From Albophoma yamanashiensis (Eukaryota; Ascomycota; Sordariomycetes; Hypocreales; Ophiocordycipitaceae): 64,000 nt of DNA. The DNA is taken from contig BCKH01000004.1 of the NCBI GenBank assembly GCA_001600555.1, forward strand, positions 4,094,083 to 4,158,082, read 5' to 3'. This document shows positions 1 through 10,608 of this stretch, piece by piece; within the stretch, counting starts at the first letter, position 1, and every line of letters starts with the position of its first letter. The position numbers and the translations under genes were made by a program. Below the pieces are notes generated by a model that was given only the letters and a program-made list of their open reading frames with translations, was not told the DNA's origin and ran no database searches.

Positions 1-1
1 T

Positions 2-784
2 CTCTTCTCGTCGTATGCCCTTAACCTGCCGCCAGCTGCCGACGATGGCGAGCCTTCTGATTTGCCAAACTTTCAAATACCTCTCGCTTCATTTCTCGAA
101 GTTCTTCAGATCTTTGGAGCCGTCGACGTTGCCACTCGGGCACAAAAGGCCGAGCAGGACCCATTTCGAAGCAACCTGCGCAACTACCGACCAGATGCTT
201 TTAGCAACCAAGCCCTGGGAATCTCGGGAACCTGCACGTTGCTGTACGTAGAGGAAGGAGACCCGTTCAAGGTTACCATCGAAGAGTCTGCAGTTAAAAC
301 TACGGCTGGCTTAACGACGTATCTTCCCGAGATTCCAGAGGACATCCCATTCGACCGCACCGACGTCAAGTTCAAAATTATTATGCAGTCGCGAACGCTC
401 CTGGACTCCCTCGCCGAGATATCTCCAACGTCCCCGGAGAAGCTGACCATCACGGCCATGAAAACTCCGCCATACCTCTCTCTCGCGGGCACCAGCGATC
501 TCGGCAGCTCTGGGGTCGACTTCGCGCGGGCTAGAGACCTGCTGGAGACATTCACCATTGCGGACCGGTGGTCGCAGACGTACAAGTTTGACTTTGTCAA
601 GAGCTCGACCGAGGCGATGCGCATTGCGAGCAAGGTCAGTCTGCGGGGCGACGGACAGGGCGTTTTGAGTTTGCAGTTCATGGTGGACATGGAGGGCGGC
701 AAGAGGAGCTTCCTGGACTTTCGGTTTGTCCCGTTCATGATGTACGAGGATGATGAGGGGGGTGCTGGCGAGGGAGAGGAGTAA
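2..784 (+). CDS. rad1: Checkpoint clamp protein Rad1 (9-1-1 complex), 5'-partial
   Basis: The reading frame is open from base 2, so the gene begins left of the window and only about 260 C-terminal residues are present. The segment LFSSYALNLP followed by IPLASFLEVLQIFG is typical of the Rad1/Rec1 family, which folds like PCNA and forms the Rad9-Rad1-Hus1 DNA-damage clamp in the nucleus. Later the frame contains short beta-strand-like stretches (KLTITAMKTPPYLSL, FDFVKSSTEAMRIASKVSLR) and ends in FRFVPFMMYEDDE plus an acidic tail, as expected for the C-terminal PCNA-like half. A TTG codon at 62 is internal and is not a start. No intron is apparent in the visible part. The family call comes from recognised sequence pattern; the truncation is seen directly. 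Confidence 0.85.
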   Translation, partial: LFSSYALNLPPAADDGEPSDLPNFQIPLASFLEVLQIFGAVDVATRAQKAEQDPFRSNLRNYRPDAFSNQALGISGTCTLLYVEEGDPFKVTIEESAVKTTAGLTTYLPEIPEDIPFDRTDVKFKIIMQSRTLLDSLAEISPTSPEKLTITAMKTPPYLSLAGTSDLGSSGVDFARARDLLETFTIADRWSQTYKFDFVKSSTEAMRIASKVSLRGDGQGVLSLQFMVDMEGGKRSFLDFRFVPFMMYEDDEGGAGEGEE

Positions 785-3700
785 TGCGAGGATTTCGGGC
801 GTTGCAGTCTGGTTCAGTCATTTTCAAGCTATGATTAAAATTACAACCGACCTCAAACCCAGCACGTGGCCTGCTTAGGATCTTCATGAGATGTCGCAGC
901 GCAGACATGAGAACAGAGTCCTGATGTTATTAACAATATGTGCTGCCCAGTGGTGGCACCGCAGGTGAGTTCGTGAGCTCGTCGGCCAGCCAGCCAGCCA
1001 GCTAGCTGCCAGTGCCTGCTGCGCACTCGCGTGGGCTCCTGCAAGTGACCGCGCTCAGGAATGCTTCCACATCATCCAAGCCAATCCATCGGACAGGACC
1101 CTCGCAGCAAGCCGTGGCTGTCTGAGACCTTTGGCATAGGTGGCTCGTTACCCTTGGTGAGACCGGAATGAGGTTCACCTCGCGGTCGCGGGCCAAGGGA
1201 GGAGCGTTGAGGGGGTCACGAGGTTTAAAAGGCCTCGCCTTTGACGGCCTCGATACAAGAAATATCCAACTAGCACTCTTGTTATACCACCGTGTAATAC
1301 CATAACGACACTTTTCACGATCAGTGTTCCCACTGCCGGTCGGGGGAACAAGAGTGTCAGCGACACCAAACACTACACACTATTGGCGGCGATGATCTTC
1401 TCCAATAAAAGGATCAGACTCGACGATGAATACGGCGAAGGGCACCATGTACACCGGAACCGCTGCGGCCACATCATCGCGCTGCCGTGTCGGATGGCCC
1501 ACTCCGTCGCGGCCTGGTTCGCAATGTGCTGGGGAGCAAGAGATGAGCTGAAGGCTGATGTGGACGACTGCCACACGCTGCTGGGCGAACGGCCAATCAG
1601 GTTCCCGAAACACGCCGCATCATCTTTTCTCAGGACCAGCACGACGAGAAGGATGCGCAAGGCAAGTCGACTCTTGTGAAGAGTGCCGGCTGGTCTCGAA
1701 CGAGTCCCCGCAGCCTCTTTCGAGCCGTGCTACATCTGAAACGCAGGAACGAGAGAGGCGGATGGCCAAAAGGCCGACACGGGAACGAAGGCACCGCATT
1801 TGGCCGCAGGTGCGGCAAAAGAGGCAATGCACCGCCTCGGGCAGGGATGTTGGCGGCAAACCGACGTATTGCATGCGACGCCTTGGGGGCGATGGCAGAT
1901 TTGGGCTTACACCTCGGCTCGGGTCGGGCCTCGAGCAAGACATGCATGTCGACGCATGGAATCACGGGTTCCTGGCACAGAGGAGAGAGCCCAACGAGAT
2001 GGAGGTGCGGTACCTGCAGAAGAAGTGACTTGGCCTGGATATCTGGCCTGGTAGGCGATGCCGACAGTTGATTCATGAAAGCAAGCGGCAGATGCCGGTG
2101 CGTGGAATCGACGGCCTGCTACGGAGTAGCCATGAGCTCACACGAGATAGACATGAATTAGACACAGTCCCAAAGACATCAGACCACAGCTCACGCACCA
2201 CACCTCGCTTCGCTCTACAAGCGAGACAGGCTCTGCTTTCACGGTCAAGAGGCAAAGAGGCAAAGTCGGAACGGCTCGGGGGCCGCGACTAGCGAGGCGG
2301 CTGGCAGGGCAGCGACGTCGGCAAGGCGCATAGCCGCCGGGCGTTTGGGGTCCGTCCGGGCTGCGGCTCGTCCCTCATGCGACCCTGGGGCCGAGCCCGG
2401 CAGATTTTCGAAGACGCTCGCCAACAGAGATAGGTCTGTTAGGCGCACGCGTCCCGGCAATGGCAACCTGCGAACGGTTCTGCACGAGGCCCCGCAACGG
2501 CTCAGAAGAGGGATGGAGGGGGTGTGTTCTCCAAAGCAAGGGGCGTCCATGTCATGGCCGAGACACGGGGGCGGAAAATAGAACTTTGTCCACTTTGTCT
2601 CGAAGCACGGCGGCTAACGGGTGCGAAGGGGAGAAAAGGGAACAGCGGCAGGCTGAATGCAGCAGGGCTGAAGGGCACGCGCATGGCTGTAAGCGGGATG
2701 GCAGGATATACGGGCTGGCTTGCTGGCAAGCGAAGGAGATGTTTGAAACGAAACGAAACAACAAGACGCCGTTGGTGCTGTTGCTTGCTTCAGCGCAGGG
2801 GCGCGAGTACTTGCTTGCTTCAATGCACTTGAGAGAGGCTTCGAGCGCTCAAATGACGATCGCAGCAGCTGAGGTACGTGGAAGACGGCCTGTGGAGGCC
2901 TGAGTCTTTGGAAAGCCAGCCAAGCCAGAACATTCTGGCTACAGTACTGTACCTTCCCGTCAGGTGAGAGGTATTGTTTCAGAGCTCGACTCCTGCACCA
3001 TCATGTTTCCACGCCCGCGACCCAACAGCCTCTCCCCACCCGTCCCCAGATCTGGATGGGCTGCTCAAAATCGCGAGGCCCGATCCTTGACTCGTCCGCT
3101 TCCGTCTGATGCCGCGCAGCGCCGCGCAGCCGTGTCTGGAGCTTCGGTCGGCCCCCACGAGGTAAGCGGGACGCCTCGAACGGCCCACGCGTCGTCTGCC
3201 TCGCCGGCCGAGTCTCCGACCCCAATTTGATGCTTGATCGATGGAAGCGGCCCGCCTGGCAGCTGGAGATTCCCGTCTTCGGTGGGAACAGCCGCGTGTC
3301 GCGCCTCATACGGCTACTTCGACCTGCCATGTTCAGTCCGCCCGCTTGAAGCCCTCGTGGCCAGCGGGGGCGCCGCTGGGCGGCGCGTGCCCGTGCCTCC
3401 GCAATGGGCCCGATTGCTGGGTGCTCATGATCGTCCCCCTCGGTCCAAGCGTCCGTGTTTATCGTCAGAATTGCCATCTGGCTTTCGTAGCGTCCTGCAG
3501 CATTGTATTGTTGCTGCCAGGCAGCGAGCAAAATGGTCATTGAGGAGGGTCGCTGGCGACAAACTAACAGCGACGTGGCTCGCCCTGCTCGTCACTTTGC
3601 ATCTCACGTACCAACGACTGCCGACTTTCGCACAAAGAAAGTATTGATACATGGAGGGTTGTTGGTTCCGTCCCAAGACTATGCCGTCCATCCATCCCAT

Positions 3701-4879
3701 GGCTCTACTGATTGCCGCATTCGGCTGTCGCAAGGTCGTCGGACTGCATCAGCTTACTCGATGGACGGCCGAGGAAAGCCACCGACTCGCACCGCCTCGC
3801 TGTGATCAAGGGTTCCGGCCGGGCCGGGTCGCTTCGCCACAGAGTAGCAGGCGTGCGTTGCTGCTGCCCGTGTCTCATTGTCCCCTGTGTTCCCTCGCAA
3901 GCGTGAAGGTGGACTGCTAACCAGGAAAATGAGCCCAACGGGTCGTCCGTCCGGTCGCCGCGGTCGACGTGACGAAAGGTCGGTGGCGAGCATCTGCAAC
4001 CAGAGAGGCTCTGCCGCGACACCGCTCTTTGCACTGCAGCATGGAACATTCGAAACATTCTCGCGACTAAAAGACGCTCTGAGGGGGGATTGATAGAGCC
4101 CTTCAACGGCTGCGCGCTTTTCTGGGTACACCGATGCTGCTCGCGTCATTACTCGTATTGGAGCCAAGCTCGTGCCAACAGTACGAGAGCAACTGCGTGA
4201 CATCAACCGTCAGACTTAGCAGAACGCTTCAGTCTGGGGGCCTGCGAGTGGCATCTACCGACCCCTGCACAGCAGTGCCGCCTGGTTCTGGTATCGCGCG
4301 CGCATGGGTCAGCACTGGCTGCATCGGTCACTGCCCGGCTCCTGCGCGCACCCCTCGGCCAGAATAGCAACCAGCAATGGGCCAGTCTGGGGCCGGAATC
4401 GCACGAGGCTCCAATCCAGCCTCTCCAGTCCCCATCAGCGTGGGGTGGATGCACCGTGCCGAGCTGCACTGCCGCTTGAACCAACAGACCATGCACCTCT
4501 TGGGTGCTGGTTGGGGCCAAGCTCAACATGCTTCCGGGGTGTTCTTTTCTATCATGTCGCTGATCCTCCATATGTTCGAGTACCCGTACCTTGGCCGGTT
4601 GGGCGCACTGTCCCGCCATGTCCCCGTTCGCTTGATGGCGATAGCCGCCGCCTGCGGCCCGGGGGCCGACAATGACCCTCGGCCAGGTGGTTATCAGCAG
4701 ATGCATCCCCGTCCGGGCCTGACCGTCCTGCCTGGCGTCCTTCGTCGCTCGTCGTACTGATCCTCCTCGTTGTGGCCTGCGAGAAGGCCGTTTCTCGAGT
4801 GCTCGGCATTGGCGTACCTGCTTATAAGATCCGGCCGCATTGTTCAGGCCCGGTACTCTCCTGCAGGCAGGCCATCACC
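785..4879. other. 4.1-kb gap without a recognisable gene
   Basis: Reading frames here are short, overlapping and of shadow-like composition (rich in R, S, P and C), and none resembles a known protein. A short CCAG tetranucleotide run lies near 985-1005. One copy of the motif TACGGAGTA lies near 2119. The gap probably holds the rad1 3' UTR and a long upstream region of the next gene. A non-coding transcript or a strongly fragmented gene cannot be excluded from sequence alone. Confidence 0.5.
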
Positions 4880-6982
4880 ATGCCTGACCTGACTCTTGGC
4901 CTCGGTATGAGACGGGCTCCATACCACCGCCCGTCAAAGTCGGCGGACCATGGTCGTGGTATATATCACAAGACGACGCAAGACGACGCACATCTTCCCT
5001 GGCGCCCTTCTCACAAGCCGTCGTCAAGCTCTCTATCCTGGCTTCCGTCAAGGTGGAAAGCCTCCAAGAACCCCATCATGGTCCGGGGCGGAGACGATCT
5101 CCACCGCATCGTCCACCCATTACCTCCAGTCCCAGCGAACCGCAGCCGTTCACCTTCCAGCCCGACGCGCCGCCACGAGCACCGCGAGTGCAATGTATAC
5201 CAGAAAAGATGGGCCGTCATCGACTCTTCTGATGCCGTTTCCCTGCGAGACTCTCCTGACCCACGGTCGATGTCTCCCCTGCCAATACGGCTTACACGGT
5301 CCGCCTTGGGCTTCCGCGAGGACTTTGCAAACACCGAAGGTGGCGGGTTGTCGCTCAGGCCCGCCTCCATATTCTCCCATACGGACCTGGTCACGATATC
5401 TGACCAACACTACAACCCAACCGTAACGGCCCAACAAGAAGAAGAACGTTCCGCAAACGTCCAACGGATGATTCACAACACCGAGCACGCCTTCGAGGCA
5501 GTTGGCAAGGCCCTCAACGACTTGCATGTCACCTCGTGGCTGCGCGATATCCCTGATCCATCTGCACCGTCACCCGTCGTTCCCATGCATCCCAAGATAC
5601 GCACAGACTCTCCCATTTCTTCTAGCCTCGAAAGCAGGAACCTCGGAGTGGCTCACAACCCAGCACCGCTTCGCAGGAAGCCAGTCCCTCCACCGCAGCC
5701 GGAAAGACAGATGAGAAAGCACAACGGCGAAGGTGGCAGTCCTAGCAAGTCGCCGGCCAAATCCAGCCGCTGGGCACTCCCGGAAAATCTCAGCATTGCC
5801 CTCTTGAGTCAGCGCTTCAAACGGGTCGTAGCTGATGAGATGCTGACCCCTGCCCGCTTGGAGGAGCTGACGAGGAAGCGTGAGAAGGCTGAAGCAGAAG
5901 CGAGGCTACGATTAGAGTGTCAGCCCTCGAAAGAGTCGTTGCACAGCCTAGTCACCGACAAGTCCGACATTTCCGTTGAGCCATTTCACCTGGAGAAGTT
6001 CGTCACGCGCCCCAGTCCACTGGCTGAAAGAAGTTCGCCACCTCTCGCTGAGGACAAAGGCATGCCTTCGAACGCTCCCTTGAACAAGGACACGGTTTAC
6101 GGCGACCCTTCACTACCAAACGGCATGTCAAAGAATGACGAGAAAGAAGAGGAGGACGCTAGAAACACCACGAATATTACTTCCCCTGCTCCCCCTTCTA
6201 GAAATGTACCACGGCTCATCACCAAAGCAAGCATCGATCTATTGCCGACGATACCTGAGATTTTGGCCACAAAACCTGACAGTATGCGATCTCGGGCTTC
6301 CCTTGATAGTGACGAGCTTGTCTACCTCAACGGCCCAGTCTTGTCATCGGCCAATCCGTCCTTCAGGCACGGCCCTATCACATACCAGAAGCCGGACGCT
6401 GGCAAGGATGCAGCCAATGAGGTTGATGAGACGGTAGACTGGAAAGCGTTCCAGATGGCAATATTGGGAGGTGCTGGCGACTTGGTCTCTGGGATGTACG
6501 AGGACGACCAGAACGAGATGGCCGAAGAAATGGCTGAATGGTTCAAGACGTTTGGCTTCGAGACGCATGGCGAGCTGATATCCAGCTGCATCACCCTCCC
6601 TCCACCACGGGTCTCTCAGGACTCCTGCGAGACGATAGACACCATCTCACCCTGCTCGACCCAATCGGACAACGACCTGCCAATCCCCGTTCTCACCGAG
6701 CACAAGAAACACGGTAAATCCGGCCGGCACGGCGCCTTTGACTCGATCAAGTTCTTTGGCGGCAGCAACTTGCACCGCTGGGCGGTAGACCCGGAGGTGA
6801 AGCGCTACTCCCTGCGGGAGACCATCCTGTCGCCGCCGAAGCCGCTCGTCGTCGGGGGCGACGCGCCGGAGGACGTTTCGGAAAGTGCGGTGGACATGGT
6901 GCCGATGGGCTGCAACATGGAGCACGACCTGGAGGAGTTCCTGCGGTGGGAGCGGGACCATGTCTATGGTGGTCTCTACTGA
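4880..6982 (+). CDS. Uncharacterised conserved fungal protein, 700 aa
   Basis: One uninterrupted frame encodes 700 residues from the ATG at 4880, which sits in a good context (ATCACCATG); the frame is open further upstream to a GTG at 4772, but there is no earlier ATG. The first 160 residues and the middle are rich in Ser, Pro and Arg and look disordered. An ordered, charged block appears near residues 300-370 (LPENLSIALLSQRFKRVVADEM, with a following helix LTPARLEELTRKREKAEAEARL, which I quote only in part here: LTPARLEELTRK). A second block follows DWKAFQMAILGGAGDL near residue 520, and the protein ends in MEHDLEEFLRWERDHVYGG. No signal peptide, membrane segment or known domain was recognised. 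The C-terminal WERDHVYGG tail feels like a conserved ascomycete signature, but no function can be given. A direct duplication ACAAGACGACGC near 4969-4990 falls in the coding N-terminus. Confidence 0.7.
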   Translation: MPDLTLGLGMRRAPYHRPSKSADHGRGIYHKTTQDDAHLPWRPSHKPSSSSLSWLPSRWKASKNPIMVRGGDDLHRIVHPLPPVPANRSRSPSSPTRRHEHRECNVYQKRWAVIDSSDAVSLRDSPDPRSMSPLPIRLTRSALGFREDFANTEGGGLSLRPASIFSHTDLVTISDQHYNPTVTAQQEEERSANVQRMIHNTEHAFEAVGKALNDLHVTSWLRDIPDPSAPSPVVPMHPKIRTDSPISSSLESRNLGVAHNPAPLRRKPVPPPQPERQMRKHNGEGGSPSKSPAKSSRWALPENLSIALLSQRFKRVVADEMLTPARLEELTRKREKAEAEARLRLECQPSKESLHSLVTDKSDISVEPFHLEKFVTRPSPLAERSSPPLAEDKGMPSNAPLNKDTVYGDPSLPNGMSKNDEKEEEDARNTTNITSPAPPSRNVPRLITKASIDLLPTIPEILATKPDSMRSRASLDSDELVYLNGPVLSSANPSFRHGPITYQKPDAGKDAANEVDETVDWKAFQMAILGGAGDLVSGMYEDDQNEMAEEMAEWFKTFGFETHGELISSCITLPPPRVSQDSCETIDTISPCSTQSDNDLPIPVLTEHKKHGKSGRHGAFDSIKFFGGSNLHRWAVDPEVKRYSLRETILSPPKPLVVGGDAPEDVSESAVDMVPMGCNMEHDLEEFLRWERDHVYGGLY

Positions 6983-8464
6983 TCGCTTCGGCCTGCACGG
7001 ATCAAACCTGCGGAAGAGGACTAGTGTATATACCTGACGATCGGGCGTGGCTCTTGGGATGAATTCTATTGATACCATATCAGGCGAAGGCAGAGATACC
7101 TACCTATATCTAGAAGCAGCATTTAATAAGCATAATTACCATACAAAGATATCACGCTATGCGCTATTGGTGCCTTTAAGAGTATGCGGGTAATACTCCG
7201 CGATTTTGCGTTCCTCGGACGGCTCATTCCGATAGAACGGCCAAAAGAGCCCCGCAAGATCCATTCGACGTCCGGAGCCACGATTCGCGACCAGTTGTAT
7301 CGATTGCTGATACTACGTCTACGTACTAATGCGTCCTTTGCTAATCCGCTGCTATTGCCTCTCGAACATCACTCCGGTGTCCTACCCACCAGAAGTCTAA
7401 GTTTTCGTTTTGCAGAATGCCCCAAACTGACCGCAGGATGACGGCCCGAAAGATGGCATGTGCAGCCATCGGACAATGCCGAATGAACTGCCGGCGGGAT
7501 TCTTCTCTTCTTAAATGCCAAAATAGCATTTCTGAGGTACGTTCCAACGCCTCGAACTTACCATTGTTAAGCAGGTGATGATGGAAATTGATTGGTCGAT
7601 CAATTCCGGCACATATAACGCCGAAGAGGATCAATGGTCTGTTTATCCCGAGCCGAGCCTGATTGATATCGCGCTGCCGGGACGAAGTGGCGATCCGGCA
7701 AGTGTATTACCATGAGCATAAAACGCTATTTCTCATTTAGGCAACGCGAGTTCTTTAGTTTACTATACCAAAGCGCTATATGTTCTTGCGTATATCCTAC
7801 CCAACGTTTCTTAGCCAATACCTTACGCATGCAGCTCTGCTGTAGGTGCATACTACTCCATATTCATTTTGCCAATGCCGAGAGCTTACAGTTCTCGTTT
7901 TATAAACAAAGCATGTCAGGTTACAATCCAGCGATCATGCGGCTATCCCAGAAGCGGACATGATGCTTTGGGAGGCTGTCTGACCGTGACGTATGGCGAT
8001 GGTATTACAAAGATCATTTTGATACAAACTGGACGACGAGTTGGCCCAAGACCTACGGAAGCTCTAACCGAACATTCACGGAGAACGTATACAGAGAGTA
8101 CGGACGTGTCCGTCGCTGACCGAAGGTCTCCATCTCGTACGATAGTTGAGACAGGTGACTCCGGGCGAGGCCCTGTCTGTGCGATTAGCGCCTCCCTGCT
8201 TATCCGCAGTCTTGAGCATAAATAACGCAACCTTTAGCATTTCCATAAAAGCCACCTTGGACTTGGCCTTCATGTAGGCTCGAAATCAGATCTTATACAC
8301 GCGGGGGATATTCATAGCCCCGCCTCAGAGAACGCTCAAGTATTAAAGGACCGTACCAGACGACTCCCAGATGCAAGATACCGTCTTGAATCACCATCTT
8401 TAACCAATTTATAACCAACACTACATATACTTTCTACTTCATTCACCAGCATCGTATACCAGAA
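6983..8464. other. GC-poor island, likely degenerate DNA
   Basis: Base composition drops visibly compared with the flanking genes, with many TA-rich stretches (for example 7081-7160 and 7681-7760). Only short frames occur. One minus-strand frame at 7341-7634 encodes 97 residues with a protein-like helix (GKFEALERTSEMLFWHLRR), but it has no partner exons and no recognised family. The composition suggests an old transposon fragment altered by repeat-induced point mutation, which is inference. No terminal repeats were found by eye. Confidence 0.45.
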
Positions 8465-9058
8465 ATGAGAGCGTCAAGCACCGCCATTGCTGCCATTGGG
8501 CTCAGCATAGCTTCCGCAACGCCAGAATCTGCGGAGAGGGCTGGCAATGGCTGGTGCATTTCTAGCTGCATGCGTTCTTGCCTGGACACTCCCGACAAAC
8601 GTCCATGTGGATGGAAGGAGACCAACGAAGGCACTTTCGCTACGTACTCGACGGCTCACCAGCAATACATTGCAGCGCAAAGAGCGTATAGCGAGGCCTC
8701 GCAGGCCATCCACGAAGCAAAAGAGCTTGCCCAGAAGACTGCCAGGGAGTCTGTTCGCGAGGCTGTTCGCAAGTCTGTTCAAGATGCAAAAGAACGTACG
8801 GGATATTCTACCCTAAAAAAGTCTCTTGAGCAAGCTGAGACGAATCGGCTTGAGAAACTCACGGAGTTGAATGAGGGGGAATCACACAACCCCGCGTATT
8901 TGAACACGCTTTTTAGTCACTGTAACAGGCATGTGTCGCGGGTGGTATGCAACCTTAAACCTTATTGGATGGCAGAGGCTGTAAGCTACGGTCAGTCACG
9001 AGTGGTATTGTGTCGAGGAACCAGGCCTATTTTAATTGACAGCCAATTGTTTCGGTGA
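8465..9058 (+). CDS. Candidate small secreted protein with Cys motif and coiled coil
   Basis: The frame encodes 197 residues from an ATG at 8465. The first ~20 residues (MRASSTAIAAIGLSIASA) look like a weak signal peptide with a possible cleavage after ASA. Residues ~30-48 carry four cysteines spaced C-x3-C-x3-C-x8-C. Residues ~65-125 form a long charged helix (for example ARESVREAVRKSVQDAKE) that is likely coiled coil. The last ~55 residues are less regular and might be read-through past an unseen intron. No family was recognised. Its size, leader, cysteines and position next to a GC-poor island are the usual properties of fungal effector candidates, but expression and secretion are inference. 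It could also be a chance frame. Confidence 0.45.
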   Translation: MRASSTAIAAIGLSIASATPESAERAGNGWCISSCMRSCLDTPDKRPCGWKETNEGTFATYSTAHQQYIAAQRAYSEASQAIHEAKELAQKTARESVREAVRKSVQDAKERTGYSTLKKSLEQAETNRLEKLTELNEGESHNPAYLNTLFSHCNRHVSRVVCNLKPYWMAEAVSYGQSRVVLCRGTRPILIDSQLFR

Positions 9059-9942
9059 AGTCTATCCCGCTGCAATTTTCCCTTACGAAACTACCTACAT
9101 TGTGACGTTGATCGTAGTTGGACCACACGTGGATGACAATCTGTCTGGCCATAGACATCCTCCGAGCAGCACCACCTACGTGTATCTCCCTCCACTCTCC
9201 TCCATTCTTGCACCATTAACCTTTCGTCCTCTTTCTCCATACTACTGTAATGTAGCAGGACCATGCTCCAAGCTTATGCAGAGGCACTCGGTGGCAGGTT
9301 ACACCGCACCATCTACGTCGTCTGACCTGATGGGTCAGGTAGTTGCTCTTCTCCCCCTTCTCGATTGTCGGGGCGCTCGTGCTCATGCGCCTACCATCAC
9401 AAAGTATGATTCAACCCTGCGGGCGTCTCACCGTTGCAATCCTGTGCTGGCTCCTCATCGTGGCAAGAAGTGACTTCAAAGCGTCGGTGTGTTTTAAAAG
9501 CGAATGCGAGATGACACGAGACTAGAAGTTAAAGCCGCGATTATGGAGCGTCTAGATACCAGTAGGGCAGTATGGTAACAGGCTTGCTGCTGAGCACGAA
9601 GTAAACCCGCCAACCCGCACAGCAACAGCCCTGGTGGCAACACAGGGTACGTACAGGCGACCCCACAGCGGGACGTCCCGCCACGCGCGTACAGTAAAAT
9701 GCCCCTCCACGCGCTCCCCAACTCCGCCCTCAAACGTCAACCGCATCACTTCCCTGCGCCCGCAACAGTCTCCCATACAGCACCATCTACGCAAACGCAA
9801 CACCCAATATCGCACCCGTATCCATACCACCCGCATCACACGCTCACGACCCTCGCGACCGCTACAGGTTAGGAGGCGGAAAGGACGCACACGCGGCAGT
9901 CAACGGGGCCCCGCAGGGAGACAAACAAACCCGCCAGCCAAC
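9059..9942. other. Intergenic region upstream of CDC26
   Basis: The region holds the 3' flank of the preceding frame and the promoter and 5' UTR of CDC26. The second half (9600-9940) is C-rich with many CGC and ACC triplets, typical of a fungal promoter or leader. No coding frame or structured RNA was recognised. Confidence 0.5.
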
Positions 9943-10152
9943 ATGCTCCGCCGGCCGCCCACGACGCTCAGCATCACGCCCGAGGACGTCGCCGCGTACG
10001 AGGACCGCCGCGCCAGCGAGGCCCTGCAGGCGGCGCAGCAGGCGCGCGCCACGCAGGACCAGCAGCAGCAGCAACAGCAGCAACAGGCTGCCGACAGCCC
10101 GCGGCGGACGCGCGAGGACCGCATCGGCGTCTCGAGACGGACGGGGCGGTGA
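9943..10152 (+). CDS. CDC26: Anaphase-promoting complex subunit Cdc26
   Basis: The gene encodes 69 residues starting MLRRPPTTLSITPEDVAAYE, which fits the conserved N-terminus of Cdc26 (MLRRxPT followed by an acidic helix). This segment binds the TPR superhelix of APC6/Cut9 and stabilises the ubiquitin ligase that drives anaphase. The C-terminal TREDRIGV element also matches the family. A run of nine glutamines (10060-10086) sits between the two conserved parts. The open frame extends upstream to 9634, but the family N-terminus fixes the start at the ATG at 9943, whose context is CCAACATG. It lies convergent to the CDC1-type gene on the other strand. Family assignment is by motif; length is normal for fungi. 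Confidence 0.85.
   Translation: MLRRPPTTLSITPEDVAAYEDRRASEALQAAQQARATQDQQQQQQQQQAADSPRRTREDRIGVSRRTGR
10060..10086 (+). repeat. CAG/CAA trinucleotide tract encoding nine glutamines
   Basis: Nine consecutive glutamine codons, seven CAG and two CAA, lie inside CDC26. Such tracts can change length by slippage, and the two CAA interruptions would limit this. Confidence 0.9.
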
Positions 10153-10608
10153 GCGGCCATGCGCGATGCATTCGTCGGCGACTTTCATGATACTACGAGG
10201 GCCGCTGCCAGTCTTGGGGATGTATTGGACCTCGGGCTGGACAAGGTGTTGGATCACGACGGACGGCTGGGCTGGGCTTCTGGATATACCAATTTGACGG
10301 ATTTGAATGAACTCTGATGACTTCACATGACTTGAGGATTCATCCGCCATTCGTGACGAGAAAATCTCGTCATTCATTACCAGCTAGCTGCCCTGCGTGA
10401 GATGGGAGCGCTGTTCTCCCTTGTCCTCCATATGGCTTCACGCCACGCTCAGCCGAACGCGCTGCCCAGCAAACCCACGCTGGTACCTTTCCCCCTCCGC
10501 CAGAAGCCAGTGAAATGAAATGCAAAAACGAGATCCATATTACAGCACGCAGTCTCTCCCAGACTGTGCGTCGCGCGCCCGATGCGCCAGTCCCTGGCCC
10601 AGTCCCTC
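10153..10608. other. Convergent intergenic region between CDC26 and CDC1
   Basis: This stretch must hold both 3' UTRs. No coding frame with family resemblance was seen. A local A-rich segment near 10516-10545 could serve polyadenylation. Confidence 0.5.

Noticed and set aside
4772..4879. Upstream extension of the 700-aa protein to a GTG codon
   Set aside because: There is no ATG in this stretch and the ATG at 4880 has a good context.
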